A stretch of DNA of 64,000 nt from Streptococcus phocae. GTDB taxonomy: Bacteria; Bacillota; Bacilli; Lactobacillales; Streptococcaceae. A program made the position numbers and the translations under genes. Within the stretch, counting starts at the first letter, position 1. The number at the start of each line of letters is the position of its first letter. Positions 8,851 to 17,270 of the stretch are shown here, one piece after another. The stretch is taken from positions 1-64,000 of the forward strand of contig NZ_LHQM01000010.1 of NCBI RefSeq assembly GCF_001302265.1, given 5' to 3'. Below the pieces are notes generated by a model, which was not told where the DNA came from, did not search any database, and was given only the letters and a program-made list of their open reading frames with translations.

Positions 8851-9925
8851 GGCTTAATAAGTCTTTGAGTGTTTGAGAAAAGGTGCGGTCACTTTTTAAA
8901 ACGGGAAATGTGGTAAAGGAGTTTTGGTTCGGAAGGATAAAGATGATGTGCTCTCCCTTATTTTTTTTGTCTGTTTTTAAAATCTCAAAGAGTTCTTCTG
9001 CTTGTTTGGAACTAGTTGTCAACTGGGTAGGCAGTTGATAGGCCTGTAAGAGTGTTTTTAAGGCATGATAATCCTCGAGTGGGAGAAACTCTTGTTTGAG
9101 GGCTAGTTTTGCATCAAAAAGCATTCCAATAGCAATCGCTTCACCATGAAGGTAGGTCTCGTGATCGTTCAAGGCTTCGATGGCATGTCCTAGAGTATGA
9201 CCAAAGTTTAGGGATAAGCGTTGATGCCCTTCAAATTCATCCTGTTCAACAATGTTTTTTTTATTTGCAATCGCTTGGTAAATGATGTCCTGAAGCATGC
9301 GAGTAGAAGGATGGTTATGATACGTCGTTAATGCCCCAAATAATTGGCGATCGTGGATAAAGGCAATTTTGATGATTTCGCTCATGCCACAAGCAAATTC
9401 TCGTTGGGGCAGGGTTTTTAGAAAGTCTGTTGAAACAATAATCGCTTCAGGAGGATAGATGCTGCCAATCATATTGGTAAACCCCTTGAAGTGAACCCCA
9501 ACCTTACCACCGATACTACTATCTACCTGACTTAATAAGGTCGTTGGAATTTGGATATAGGGGATTCCTCTATAAAAAGTAGCTGCTACGAACCCGCCCA
9601 AGTCCCCAATAACACCTCCTCCGATTGTGATAATAAGGTCATTTTTGGTGATGTTTTCTGCTAGCAGCAACTCATAAATCGCACTAGCTTCTTCTAGTGA
9701 TTTGGAGTGACCTCCAGGAGCACAAACATGCACGTAGCCTTGAAAGTGTGTTTTGAGACGCTCAAATAGCGGTTGATACAAGTGGTAGACGTTACCATCT
9801 GTGATGATAAAAGGCTTAGCTCCATTTCGACGGGCTACTAGGGTACTTATTGTTTCAAAAATAGCATCTGTAAAGAGGATGTTATAATCTTTAACACGTG
9901 AATGAATCTGTAATGTTTTGGTCAT
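8840..9925 (-). CDS. aroB: 3-dehydroquinate synthase
   Basis: Second step of the shikimate pathway: turns DAHP into 3-dehydroquinate using NAD and zinc. 361 residues. NAD-binding [19 protein letters not shown] near 101-120, the [17 protein letters not shown] block, zinc ligands in CGMSEIIK (Glu), [10 protein letters not shown] (His) and [10 protein letters not shown] (His). The start at 9925 has GAGGTAAC before it. A DAHP synthase gene lies upstream on the same strand (54 bp), so the first two pathway enzymes form one unit, while aroE is divergently placed. Confidence 0.95.
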   Translation of the reverse strand: MTKTLQIHSRVKDYNILFTDAIFETISTLVARRNGAKPFIITDGNVYHLYQPLFERLKTHFQGYVHVCAPGGHSKSLEEASAIYELLLAENITKNDLIITIGGGVIGDLGGFVAATFYRGIPYIQIPTTLLSQVDSSIGGKVGVHFKGFTNMIGSIYPPEAIIVSTDFLKTLPQREFACGMSEIIKIAFIHDRQLFGALTTYHNHPSTRMLQDIIYQAIANKKNIVEQDEFEGHQRLSLNFGHTLGHAIEALNDHETYLHGEAIAIGMLFDAKLALKQEFLPLEDYHALKTLLQAYQLPTQLTTSSKQAEELFEILKTDKKNKGEHIIFILPNQNSFTTFPVLKSDRTFSQTLKDLLSQKG

Positions 9926-9979
9926 GGTATGTTACCTCATTAAAAACAAGTCTGACGAGTAAGGATAGTTCCAGATGAT

Positions 9980-10738
9980 TTAACCCTCATGACGCCACAA
10001 TTCTTGACCTAATACGGCTAACTGCTGGTAGTCGATTTGTTGTGCTGCATCTGATAAAGCCAAATCTGGTGTCGGATGCACCTCCATCATAATGCCGTTT
10101 GCACCGACTGCCTTGGCTACCTTAGCCGCAGGCAGTAGCAGGTCACGCCTACCTGTTGAATGAGACACATCTACAATAATCGGCAAATCTACTTTTTGCT
10201 GGATAATGGGAACAGCCATGATATCCAACATATTTCTGGTTTCAACATCGTAGCCTCGAATTCCTCTTTCGCATAAAATAATGTTACGCTTGCCTTTTTC
10301 TTGGAGGTAGGATAGGGCTCCTAGGTATTCTTCGATAGTAGCCATGAGACCTCTCTTAAATAAGATAGGCTTTTCAACAGAGGCTAAGGTTTTTAGCAGT
10401 TCAAAATTTTGCATGTTTCTAGCTCCTACTTGGATGAGATCCAAGTAGTCATAAGCTTCGTCGAGTTGCTTTTCAGACATGATTTCACTGACTGATGTCA
10501 GTTGAAACTCTTGGCAAACGTCATGAAGGTATTTGATGCCCGTAAGTCCCAATCCTTGAAATGAAGATGAGGAAGTTCTAGGCTTATAAGCTCCTCCTCT
10601 GAAGTACTTGTAGCCGAGCTCTTTAGCACTAGCGGCAGCCGTTCTAATTTGCTCATAAGATTCTATGGAACAAGGGCCGACAATAAAGTTACTTTTTTGA
10701 CAGCCTTTGTTGACGAAATCCGTCATAATGTCAGTCAT
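9980..10738 (-). CDS. aroF: 3-deoxy-7-phosphoheptulonate synthase, type I-beta (DAHP synthase)
   Basis: First step of the shikimate pathway: joins phosphoenolpyruvate and erythrose 4-phosphate. 252 residues with the I-beta/KDO8P-synthase fold. Motifs: GPCSIES, GGAYKPRTSSSSFQGLG, ILFKRG, CERGIRGY, VDVSHSTGRR and MMEVHPTPD. There is no N-terminal ACT or chorismate-mutase domain, so feedback control, if any, must work otherwise. Next gene downstream is aroB. The symbol aroF is used in some streptococci, aroA/aroG in others. Confidence 0.9.
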   Translation of the reverse strand: MTDIMTDFVNKGCQKSNFIVGPCSIESYEQIRTAAASAKELGYKYFRGGAYKPRTSSSSFQGLGLTGIKYLHDVCQEFQLTSVSEIMSEKQLDEAYDYLDLIQVGARNMQNFELLKTLASVEKPILFKRGLMATIEEYLGALSYLQEKGKRNIILCERGIRGYDVETRNMLDIMAVPIIQQKVDLPIIVDVSHSTGRRDLLLPAAKVAKAVGANGIMMEVHPTPDLALSDAAQQIDYQQLAVLGQELWRHEG

Positions 10739-10936
10739 GTGGTATTTTCCTTCTATAAATAAATAGTATTTTTCGGGGATTTATATGGTGATAAGGCAAA
10801 AAGGCAAGTCTGAGGATGCCCGTTGCGTTAATGTTATCATGGATAGACAATCTGAGAAATCATATCATAAACACAGCCAAATTTCAAGTTAATAGTGTCT
10901 ATTGTGATTGCTTGGCACTTTTTTTACAATATTTTC

Positions 10937-10965
10937 TTGACAGATAAAAAGAAGAGTGATAACAT
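10937..10965 (+). promoter_or_regulatory. Candidate promoter of lmb-phtD
   Basis: TTGACA at 10937-10942, 17-nt spacer, TAACAT at 10960-10965. The AdcR-type site begins 4 nt downstream, so binding there would block initiation. Confidence 0.6.
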
Positions 10966-10967
10966 TT

Positions 10968-10983
10968 ACTTAACCAGTTAAGT
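10968..10983. promoter_or_regulatory. AdcR-type zinc operator
   Basis: ACTTAACCAGTTAAGT contains TTAACCAGTTAA (10970-10981), an exact match to the AdcR consensus TTAACYRGTTAA. AdcR with zinc represses zinc-uptake genes in streptococci (established). It lies just after the -10 of lmb, so zinc repression of lmb and phtD is expected. Confidence 0.85.
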
Positions 10984-11025
10984 AAATTAACCACATCGAC
11001 AATATGATTAAGGAGTCAACAGATT

Positions 11026-11961
11026 ATGAAAAAGTGGTTTTCCTACCTATCAGTAACCATGATGTTAATTGTATTTGCCGTTGGTTTGACGGGTTGTCAA
11101 AAATCAGCGGTGCAAAAAGATAAGGGATTAAGAATTGTCACGAGTTTTTATCCCATATACGCCATGACAAAGGCGGTTTCTGGAGAATTAAATGATGTCA
11201 AGATGATTCAATCTGGTAATGGCATCCATTCTTTTGAGCCGTCGCCTAACGATGTTGCGGCTATCTATGATGCGGATGTCTTTATCTTTCATTCGCACAT
11301 CTTAGAAGCCTGGGCAGGCGATATTAAAGAGAACCTTAAACACTCCAAGGAAAAAGTGTTGGAGGCATCTGAAGGAATGACTCTTGATAAGGTCAAAGGG
11401 CTAGAGGAGATGGAGGCAGGTGAGGGCATTGATCCTGCGACGCTATATGACCCGCACACTTGGACAGATCCCCAGTTGGCAGCAAAAGAAGTCGAACACA
11501 TCAAAGATTTTTTAGTGGCGGCTGACCCTAGCCATAAAAAGAGCTACGAAAAAAATGCCGAGCTCTTCCAGAAAAAAGCTCAAAAGATTACCGATGACTA
11601 CATCAAACGATTTGCGAGTGTTAAGCAAAAGACTTTTGTCACCCAGCACACCGCATTTTCTTACTTGGCTAAACGTTTTGGACTGACACAACTGGGTATC
11701 GCAGGAATCTCTCCAGAACAAGAGCCTCAGCCACGTCAATTAATCGAAATCAGAGAGTTTATCAAAGACCACCAGGTGGATACGATTTTTGTCGAAAGTA
11801 ATGCTTCGCAAAAAATGGCTAAAACAGTAGCAAAATCCACTGGAGCAAAGTTGAAAATTCTCAGCCCGCTCGAAGCAGATCCTGCAAATAATCACACTTA
11901 TTTAGAAAATATTGAAATGAATTTAAACACACTCTATAACGAATTGCGAAACGAAAAATAG
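11026..11961 (+). CDS. lmb: Zinc-binding lipoprotein Lmb/AdcAII
   Basis: Substrate-binding lipoprotein of the zinc ABC uptake system (cluster A-1), also reported as a laminin-binding adhesin in group B and related streptococci. 311 residues. Lipoprotein signal with LTGC (Cys24), then zinc-ligand histidines in GIHSFEPSPND (His68), HSHILEAW, DPHTWTDP and TQHTAF. It has no long His-rich loop, unlike AdcA. Eight bases separate it from the histidine-triad gene, and an AdcR site precedes it. The two proteins are known to cooperate in zinc capture. Confidence 0.95.
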   Translation: MKKWFSYLSVTMMLIVFAVGLTGCQKSAVQKDKGLRIVTSFYPIYAMTKAVSGELNDVKMIQSGNGIHSFEPSPNDVAAIYDADVFIFHSHILEAWAGDIKENLKHSKEKVLEASEGMTLDKVKGLEEMEAGEGIDPATLYDPHTWTDPQLAAKEVEHIKDFLVAADPSHKKSYEKNAELFQKKAQKITDDYIKRFASVKQKTFVTQHTAFSYLAKRFGLTQLGIAGISPEQEPQPRQLIEIREFIKDHQVDTIFVESNASQKMAKTVAKSTGAKLKILSPLEADPANNHTYLENIEMNLNTLYNELRNEK

Positions 11962-11969
11962 GAGGATAT

Positions 11970-14039
11970 ATGAAAAAGAAATATTGGATTGGTTCGGTTG
12001 CTACTGGTGCGATTTTACTGAGTTTAGGGGCTTACCAACTCGGACATTATCAAGCAACACAGACACCAAATGATAAGGTTGACTACATTGATGGTTCGAA
12101 AAAGGCGCAAAAATCTGCCCTAACAAAGTCTAAAACCCAAGAGCAAATCAATGAAGAAGAGGGAATTTCAGCAGAGCAGATTGTTGTCAAGATTACTGAT
12201 GATGGCTATGTCACCTCTCATGGCGATCACTACCATTACTATAATGGTAAAGTGCCATTTAATTCTCTCATCAGCGAAGAATTGATCATGTCTGATCCCA
12301 ATTATGTGTTTAGTAAGCAAGATGTCGTTAACGACGTTAAAGATGGCTATATTATCAAAGTCGATGGCAAGTATTACCTTTATTTAAAAGAAGGCAGTAA
12401 GCGAGAAAATGTGCGAACTAAAGCACAAATTGCTGAGCAAAAAGAAAAAGGAACAGCACAAGCAGCTCACAAGCATGCCAAAAACCATAATCACACATCA
12501 CACGTCAGTCACAAAAGTGGAAATCGTTACACAACAGATGATGGGTATGTCTTTAGTCCGACTGATGTGATCGAAGACACTGGTGATGGTTTTATTGTGC
12601 CCCATGGGAATCATTTTCATTTTATTCCCAAATCAGATTTATCTGCTAGTGAGTTAGCACAGGCACAAGCTTACTGGAATCAAAAATCAAGTCCTTCTCA
12701 TCACGTACAGCTACCAAAGGTCCCACAACCAGGAGTCACTAACCTTTCCCAATCAGGATATGTGCCTATAGCACAGCCACACCATAAGCAACCTGAAAAC
12801 AAGGAAAATCCCAAGACCATTAAAACTTTGTTGGAACAGTTATCTGGCATGCCTTTGGCTAATCGCCATGTTGAGGCTGATGGGCTTGTGTTTGATCCCA
12901 CCACAATTGTTAAAAGGACTGACTCAGGGGTAATGGTGCCACATGGCAACCACTATCATTACATTCCTTATGCCCAGATGAATGCTTTAGAGCAAGAAAT
13001 TGCACGCATCATTCCCATAACAAATCCTCTTGGAACAGGTGGAGAGTTGAAGCCTGATGAGTCCGCTCACCATCACGACCATCTCCACCACCACCATGAC
13101 ACAGAACCTCATTCTGATGATGAGTCTGATCACTCAGTGACCCCACTGTCTGAACGTGTGGGTAAACCGAATTCTAAAATTGTTTACTCTGCCCAAGAAG
13201 TTGCCGAAGCGAAAAAAGCAGGCCAATATGCGACCTCAGATGGCTATATCTTTGATGCTAAAGATATTATTAAGGATACTGGTGATGGCTTTATTACTCC
13301 TCACATGGGGCATGAGCACTGGATTCCAAAGAAAGAATTATCAGCTAAAGAACTTAAAGAAGCCGAGGCGTTTTTAGCTGGTAAGAAACCTGAGCCAGAG
13401 CAGCCCTCATCTCACCAAGAGACACATTTGTTGAGTGCTGAGGATTTGGATAAAACTGCTGATGCTAAAGAATTATCAGCTCAAGAGATTTTTGAAACAG
13501 TTCAACCACAAAAAATTGTTCCTGTTGACTTAATTAAAGCAAACATGGTTCATACGGTTAGGTACACTAATGGCTATTTGATTATTCCTCATTTAGACCA
13601 TTATCATAACGTTCCACTTAGTTGGTTTGATAAAAATTGGTCTGCACCAGAAGGTTACACACTATCTGAGTTATTTGCTACCATAAAGTACTATATGAAA
13701 CACCCATCAGAAGCCCCTAAGGTAGAAGGATGGGGGAATGATGCTCAAGATACTCAACAGCAAAATGGAGAATTAGTGGATAATAATTATGCTACTGATG
13801 AAGAGCCAGAAGAAGAATTAGAAGAAGATGAATTCGAAATTCAAATGAAGAGTGAGGGGGAGCGTCATGGTTTAACAGGAGAAGAATATCTCGCAAAATT
13901 ATCTATAATTGGAGAAAAATATTGGGTTGCATATGATAAGATTTCTTATAACTCCAAAAATAAAGTTTCGGTTATAAGTGATAAGGGAACAAAAGTTGTT
14001 AACCTAATAACTTTAGAAGAAGTGGAGCCTAAAGAATAA
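11970..14039 (+). CDS. phtD: Pneumococcal-type histidine triad protein (PhtD/HtpA)
   Basis: Surface zinc scavenger that hands zinc to AdcAII/Lmb; Pht proteins also affect complement and adhesion (family knowledge). 689 residues. An N-terminal hydrophobic signal segment (about 5-24) has no sorting motif, as usual for Pht. Five HxxHxH triads are visible: near residues 84-89, 212-217, 325-330, 445-450 and 541-546. A linker near 367-381 has a dense His cluster (HHHDHLHHHH), an extra metal sink. The C-terminus is acidic (EEPEEELEEDEFE). Part of the AdcR-controlled unit. Confidence 0.95.
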   Translation: MKKKYWIGSVATGAILLSLGAYQLGHYQATQTPNDKVDYIDGSKKAQKSALTKSKTQEQINEEEGISAEQIVVKITDDGYVTSHGDHYHYYNGKVPFNSLISEELIMSDPNYVFSKQDVVNDVKDGYIIKVDGKYYLYLKEGSKRENVRTKAQIAEQKEKGTAQAAHKHAKNHNHTSHVSHKSGNRYTTDDGYVFSPTDVIEDTGDGFIVPHGNHFHFIPKSDLSASELAQAQAYWNQKSSPSHHVQLPKVPQPGVTNLSQSGYVPIAQPHHKQPENKENPKTIKTLLEQLSGMPLANRHVEADGLVFDPTTIVKRTDSGVMVPHGNHYHYIPYAQMNALEQEIARIIPITNPLGTGGELKPDESAHHHDHLHHHHDTEPHSDDESDHSVTPLSERVGKPNSKIVYSAQEVAEAKKAGQYATSDGYIFDAKDIIKDTGDGFITPHMGHEHWIPKKELSAKELKEAEAFLAGKKPEPEQPSSHQETHLLSAEDLDKTADAKELSAQEIFETVQPQKIVPVDLIKANMVHTVRYTNGYLIIPHLDHYHNVPLSWFDKNWSAPEGYTLSELFATIKYYMKHPSEAPKVEGWGNDAQDTQQQNGELVDNNYATDEEPEEELEEDEFEIQMKSEGERHGLTGEEYLAKLSIIGEKYWVAYDKISYNSKNKVSVISDKGTKVVNLITLEEVEPKE

Positions 14040-14060
14040 TAGTTAGTAACTGCTGAAACA

Positions 14061-14102
14061 AAAAATCACCTCCAGAGAAAATTTTTGGAGGTGATTTTTT
14101 GT
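14061..14102 (+). terminator. Terminator of lmb-phtD
   Basis: Stem AAAATCACCTCCA / TGGAGGTGATTTT with T-run, 22 bp after the phtD stop. Confidence 0.85.
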
Positions 14103-14138
14103 TAAGAGATAATGATTTAGCAATATTATAACGTTTAA

Positions 14139-14178
14139 CCTAAAAAAGAGACTAATTACAAGTCTCTTTTTTTAGGTT
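14139..14178. terminator. Second hairpin terminator before tRNA-Thr
   Basis: ACCTAAAAAAGAGACT / AGTCTCTTTTTTTAGGT, T-rich on one side and A-rich on the other, so it can serve the minus-strand tRNA as well as read-through from phtD. Confidence 0.7.
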
Positions 14179-14217
14179 TTTTACTATCGTACTGAAACGA
14201 AAGTAAGAGATTATCGA

Positions 14218-14288
14218 TGCCACCACCGAGAATCGAACTCGGAACGAAGCATTACCATTGCTTTATTATACCATTTAACTACAGCGGC
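14218..14288 (-). tRNA. tRNA-Thr, anticodon GGT
   Basis: Folds into a cloverleaf on the minus strand: acceptor GCCGCTG with TGGTGGC, D-arm GTT/AAT, anticodon stem AAGCA/TGCTT with loop ATGGTAA (anticodon GGT), and T-arm CCGAG-TTCGATT-CTCGG. The discriminator is A; CCA is not encoded. 71 nt. It stands alone, not in an rRNA operon. The anticodon reads ACC/ACT threonine codons. Confidence 0.88.
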
Positions 14289-14378
14289 TACCTTTCTATA
14301 ATACTATAACTTGCGATTATGCGCAAGCCTTTATGATAAAAATATCTAGAAAAATTTTCGCTGTTTTACATTACCTGT

Positions 14379-15749
14379 TTAGTACCCATCTGAGCGTAGG
14401 TCGTGTGGCATGCGCTTAAACTCTCGTCTGAGAAGAGTGAGTGCTGTGACAAAGGCTATCAAATCAGAGATAGGACCTGCGAACATCACGCCTTCGACAC
14501 CTAAGAAATAAGGTAATAAAAAAAGAAGAGGTAGTAAGAAAATCACTTGCTTGGTTAGCGACAGAAAGGCTCCGATACTAGCTTTACCAATAGATTGGAA
14601 AAAGGTGGTTGAAGCAATCTGAACACCGTTTAAAATCACGAAAAAGAGAAAGACTCTTACGTATTTCATGCCAAATTGGAAATAAAGGTCAGAACCTGTT
14701 CCAAAAAGATTCAAGAATGATTTTGTAAAGAGTTCAAAGCTTAAAAAGGCAATGACAGAAATGACAATGGCTGATTTCAAGAGTAATTTCGTTGTGGCTC
14801 TGACACGCTCTAAGTCTTTGGCACCATAGTTGTATCCTAGGATGGGCTGAGCGCCTTGGACAAGACCGATAATTACGGCGATAAACAAGGAGTTGATTTT
14901 CATCACAATACCCGCAACCGCAATAGCGATGTCACTGCCGTAAATTGATTCAGCTCCATATTTCCTTAGCATGTTATTGGTCACAATTTGAATCACTAGC
15001 ATGGATGATTGAAAAATAAAAGAGGATGACCCGATAGATAAGATAGATTTGACAATGTCAGTCTGGATGGCAAAATCTGATTTTTTTAACTGCACAGATT
15101 TGAAACGCCTGAAATAAAGACCCATATAGATAGCAGATACAATTTGACTGATTAGTGTCGAAACGGCAGCGCCCTTAATGCCCCAGCCGAATTGGAAAAT
15201 GAAAATAGGCACTAAAATAGTGTTTAAAACAGCTCCCAAGACAATAGCCATCATGGAATATGTCGGACTACCGTCAGCTCTAATCAAGGGGTTAACACTC
15301 ATGGTAAACAGTAAAAAAGGAATGCCAAATGCGGTGATTGAGGTGTAGTCTTGTGCATAAGCCATGGTGGCATCGGTCGCTCCAAATAAGACTAATAAAG
15401 GCTTGATAAAGACAATAATCAATAGACCAATAACTAAGCCGACAGATAGAGATAAGGTAATGGCATTGCCGACAACCTTGCTAGCTCTATCAATCTGTCC
15501 TCTCCCGAGAGAAAGGTTAAAGTTTGAGGCACCACCTAGGCCAAAGGTAAGTCCAAAAGCTAAACAAATAATTGTTAAAGGAAAGGCCACACTGGTTGCG
15601 GCATTTCCTAGATAGCCAACACTATGGCCGATAAAAATCTGGTCAACAATGTTGTATAAAGAGTTTACTAAATTAGCAATAATAGCAGGCATAGCCATGG
15701 CAAATAGCAATTTTGAGATGGGTTCAGTTTGTAATTTATTGGCTTTCAT
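14379..15749 (-). CDS. MATE family multidrug/sodium antiporter
   Basis: Exports cationic drugs or metabolites in exchange for Na+ or H+ (family). 456 residues with about twelve membrane helices and the MATE duplicated architecture (MAMPAIIANLVNSLYNIVDQ in helix 1, FGLGGASNFNLSLGRG, VQGAQPILGYNYGA in the second half). The ATG at 15749 follows AAGGAGACC; a longer frame is unlikely. Its first 14 bp overlap the end of the MarR gene, so repressor and pump are coupled. Substrate unknown. Confidence 0.9.
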   Translation of the reverse strand: MKANKLQTEPISKLLFAMAMPAIIANLVNSLYNIVDQIFIGHSVGYLGNAATSVAFPLTIICLAFGLTFGLGGASNFNLSLGRGQIDRASKVVGNAITLSLSVGLVIGLLIIVFIKPLLVLFGATDATMAYAQDYTSITAFGIPFLLFTMSVNPLIRADGSPTYSMMAIVLGAVLNTILVPIFIFQFGWGIKGAAVSTLISQIVSAIYMGLYFRRFKSVQLKKSDFAIQTDIVKSILSIGSSSFIFQSSMLVIQIVTNNMLRKYGAESIYGSDIAIAVAGIVMKINSLFIAVIIGLVQGAQPILGYNYGAKDLERVRATTKLLLKSAIVISVIAFLSFELFTKSFLNLFGTGSDLYFQFGMKYVRVFLFFVILNGVQIASTTFFQSIGKASIGAFLSLTKQVIFLLPLLFLLPYFLGVEGVMFAGPISDLIAFVTALTLLRREFKRMPHDLRSDGY

Positions 15750-16188
15750 GATTGGTCTCCTTGTCTTTTTGATTGTCTTCAATAAGGGTCATCAACATGT
15801 TTTTAAGGGTTTCTTTTTGCGAAGCGGTCAATTGTTTGGTAAAGACGTCTTCGATTTCACGGCTGGTTTTGAGATAGTCACTCGCCTGAAGGGCTGCGCT
15901 ATCACTCAGAACGATTAGTTTACAGCGTTTATCATTGGGATGGTGCTTGCGTTTGACCATGCCTTTTTTTTCTAAATTCTGCAAAATGCCAGTGACAGTT
16001 GGGTTGGACATTCTAAAAAACGTCTCAATATCAATTTGACGGACAGTTTTATCGCTATTTAAGCTCAGGTATTTTAAGATTTTAAATTGACTCGGGGTAA
16101 GTTCAAAGTCACTCAAAAGTTGAGTAGCCGTGCGGTCAAAAGCTAAACTAGCCATTTTGATCAGCACACCGATATGTTCTTGTTTCAT
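15736..16188 (-). CDS. MarR family transcriptional regulator
   Basis: A 150-residue winged-helix regulator with helices bracketing an HTH: DFELTPSQFKILKYL, DIETFFRMSNPTVTGILQNLEKKG (recognition helix) and the wing MVKRKHHPNDKRCKLIVLS. First gene of a two-gene unit with the MATE pump, so it likely represses its own operon. Two matching 12-bp sites lie immediately upstream (16210-16221 and 16234-16245). The inducing ligand is unknown. Confidence 0.9.
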   Translation of the reverse strand: MKQEHIGVLIKMASLAFDRTATQLLSDFELTPSQFKILKYLSLNSDKTVRQIDIETFFRMSNPTVTGILQNLEKKGMVKRKHHPNDKRCKLIVLSDSAALQASDYLKTSREIEDVFTKQLTASQKETLKNMLMTLIEDNQKDKETNHESQ

Positions 16189-16209
16189 GTGATCTCCTAG
16201 GGAATAAAG

Positions 16210-16245
16210 ATAGCTTCCTATGTTTATTTTAACATAGCTTCCTAT
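16210..16245. promoter_or_regulatory. Tandem MarR operator candidate
   Basis: ATAGCTTCCTAT occurs twice (16210-16221 and 16234-16245), 24 bp apart (about two helical turns). Each copy is semi-palindromic (ATAG-N4-CTAT), as expected for a dimeric MarR repressor. They sit 20-60 bp before the MarR start. Confidence 0.6.
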
Positions 16246-16334
16246 CTTTTTCTAGTCTTATTATTTCACTAATAGCGTGATGTGCGAGCCTATGGTATAA
16301 TGGTAGAGAAAATAGCAGAAAGAGGAAGCTAGAC

Positions 16335-16589
16335 ATGTCTTATGAACAAGAGTTTTTAACAGATTTTGAAAATTGGGTAAAGACTCAAATCGAGGTCAAT
16401 CAAATGGCCATGTCAACCAGTCAAAAGGTTGCCCAAGAAGATGACGATGAAAGGGCCAAAGAAGCCTTTATTCGATACGAAAGCAAACGTGATGCCTACC
16501 AATTTTTATTAGGAAAATTTGACAATTACAAATCAGGCAAAGCCTTTCACGATGTGCCTGATGAGTTATTTGGTGCGAGACATTATTAA
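16335..16589 (+). CDS. DUF1912 family protein
   Basis: An 84-residue soluble, mostly helical and acidic protein (starts MSYEQEFLTDFENWVKTQIE) of the DUF1912 family found in streptococci. AGAGGAAG precedes the ATG. The HhH gene follows with a 18-bp gap and is likely co-transcribed. No known function. Confidence 0.8.
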   Translation: MSYEQEFLTDFENWVKTQIEVNQMAMSTSQKVAQEDDDERAKEAFIRYESKRDAYQFLLGKFDNYKSGKAFHDVPDELFGARHY

Positions 16590-16607
16590 GTAACAAAGGA
16601 GAACACA

Positions 16608-17004
16608 ATGGCCAAAACTAAAAATCGTAAAAAAAGCATTAAAATTAGCAATGAAACGTCAAGGGTTGCTAGCAAAAGCAACAGCAGTTTTTGACACAGC
16701 TGTCGAAACGGTCGGGTCTGCCGTTGAAAAAACCATTTCAGCTGGTCAAGAATTTGTTGAAAAAAGTGGCAAAAAAGCTAAAGATAAAGTGGTTGCTGTT
16801 AAAAGTCAGTCGTTAGAAGAATTTACAAGCAACCCAGAATTACAAGGCATTCGCTCAGATTTGATTGAAACCTTGTATACAGAAGGATTACATTCCTTAG
16901 AAGCTTTCACCCAATGGACAGAAAAAGACCTACTAGCTCTAAAAGGCATTGGTCCTGCAACGGTTAAAAAGCTAAAAGAAAATGGGATTCGTTTCAAGAA
17001 CTAG
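16608..17004 (+). pseudogene. Helix-hairpin-helix protein with frameshift in an A7 run
   Basis: The ATG at 16608 has a strong AAAGGAGA site but its frame (MAKTKNRKK...) closes at 16694. Removing one A from the run of seven at 16629-16635 would join it to the frame that continues ALKLAMKRQGLL to 17004, giving a protein of about 131 residues. An ATG at 16651 could start the second frame, but no ribosome site precedes it. The downstream part has a coiled/helical middle (residues with AVFDTAVETVGSAVEKT) and a C-terminal HhH (LKGIGPATVKKLKENGIRFKN), like the gene at 1842. Could be slippage-dependent, a true mutation or a base-calling error. Confidence 0.65.
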
Positions 17005-17015
17005 TGAGCTGGTCA

Positions 17016-17044
17016 TTGATTAATACGGCTAATTTTGTTAAAAT
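17016..17044 (+). promoter_or_regulatory. Promoter of the valS T-box operon
   Basis: TTGATT (17016-17021), 17-nt spacer, TAAAAT (17039-17044), directly upstream of the T-box leader. Confidence 0.7.
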
Positions 17045-17049
17045 ACTAT

Positions 17050-17252
17050 CAATCAGAGGTGTCTTGAGTTTGTCTGTTACAGAAAGCGGTGGCGATGAGA
17101 AATCCGCACAGGTGTCAGGAGATGTAGCTGAGGATTACAGTTAAATAAATAAAAGTAGCAGACTTTATAGTTGAGTCTGAAACAGTGGTGGTACCGCGGA
17201 TTACATGTAAATGAGTTCGTCCCTGTCTCAATTGACAGAGGCGTTTTTTTAT
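17050..17252 (+). promoter_or_regulatory. T-box riboswitch (valine tRNA) with terminator
   Basis: The leader has the T-box core AGTGGTGGTACCGCGG (17184-17199), which pairs with the uncharged tRNA acceptor end. A terminator hairpin follows (CCCTGTC-TCAATT-GACAGAGG then seven T, about 17218-17251). A stem I with the loop GATGAGA lies near 17094. valS is in the operon, so the specifier should be a valine codon; GTC at 17114 and GTA at 17124 are candidates, and I cannot choose between them. Uncharged tRNA-Val should allow read-through. Confidence 0.85.
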
Positions 17253-17270
17253 TGGCAAAGGAGAAAGCCT

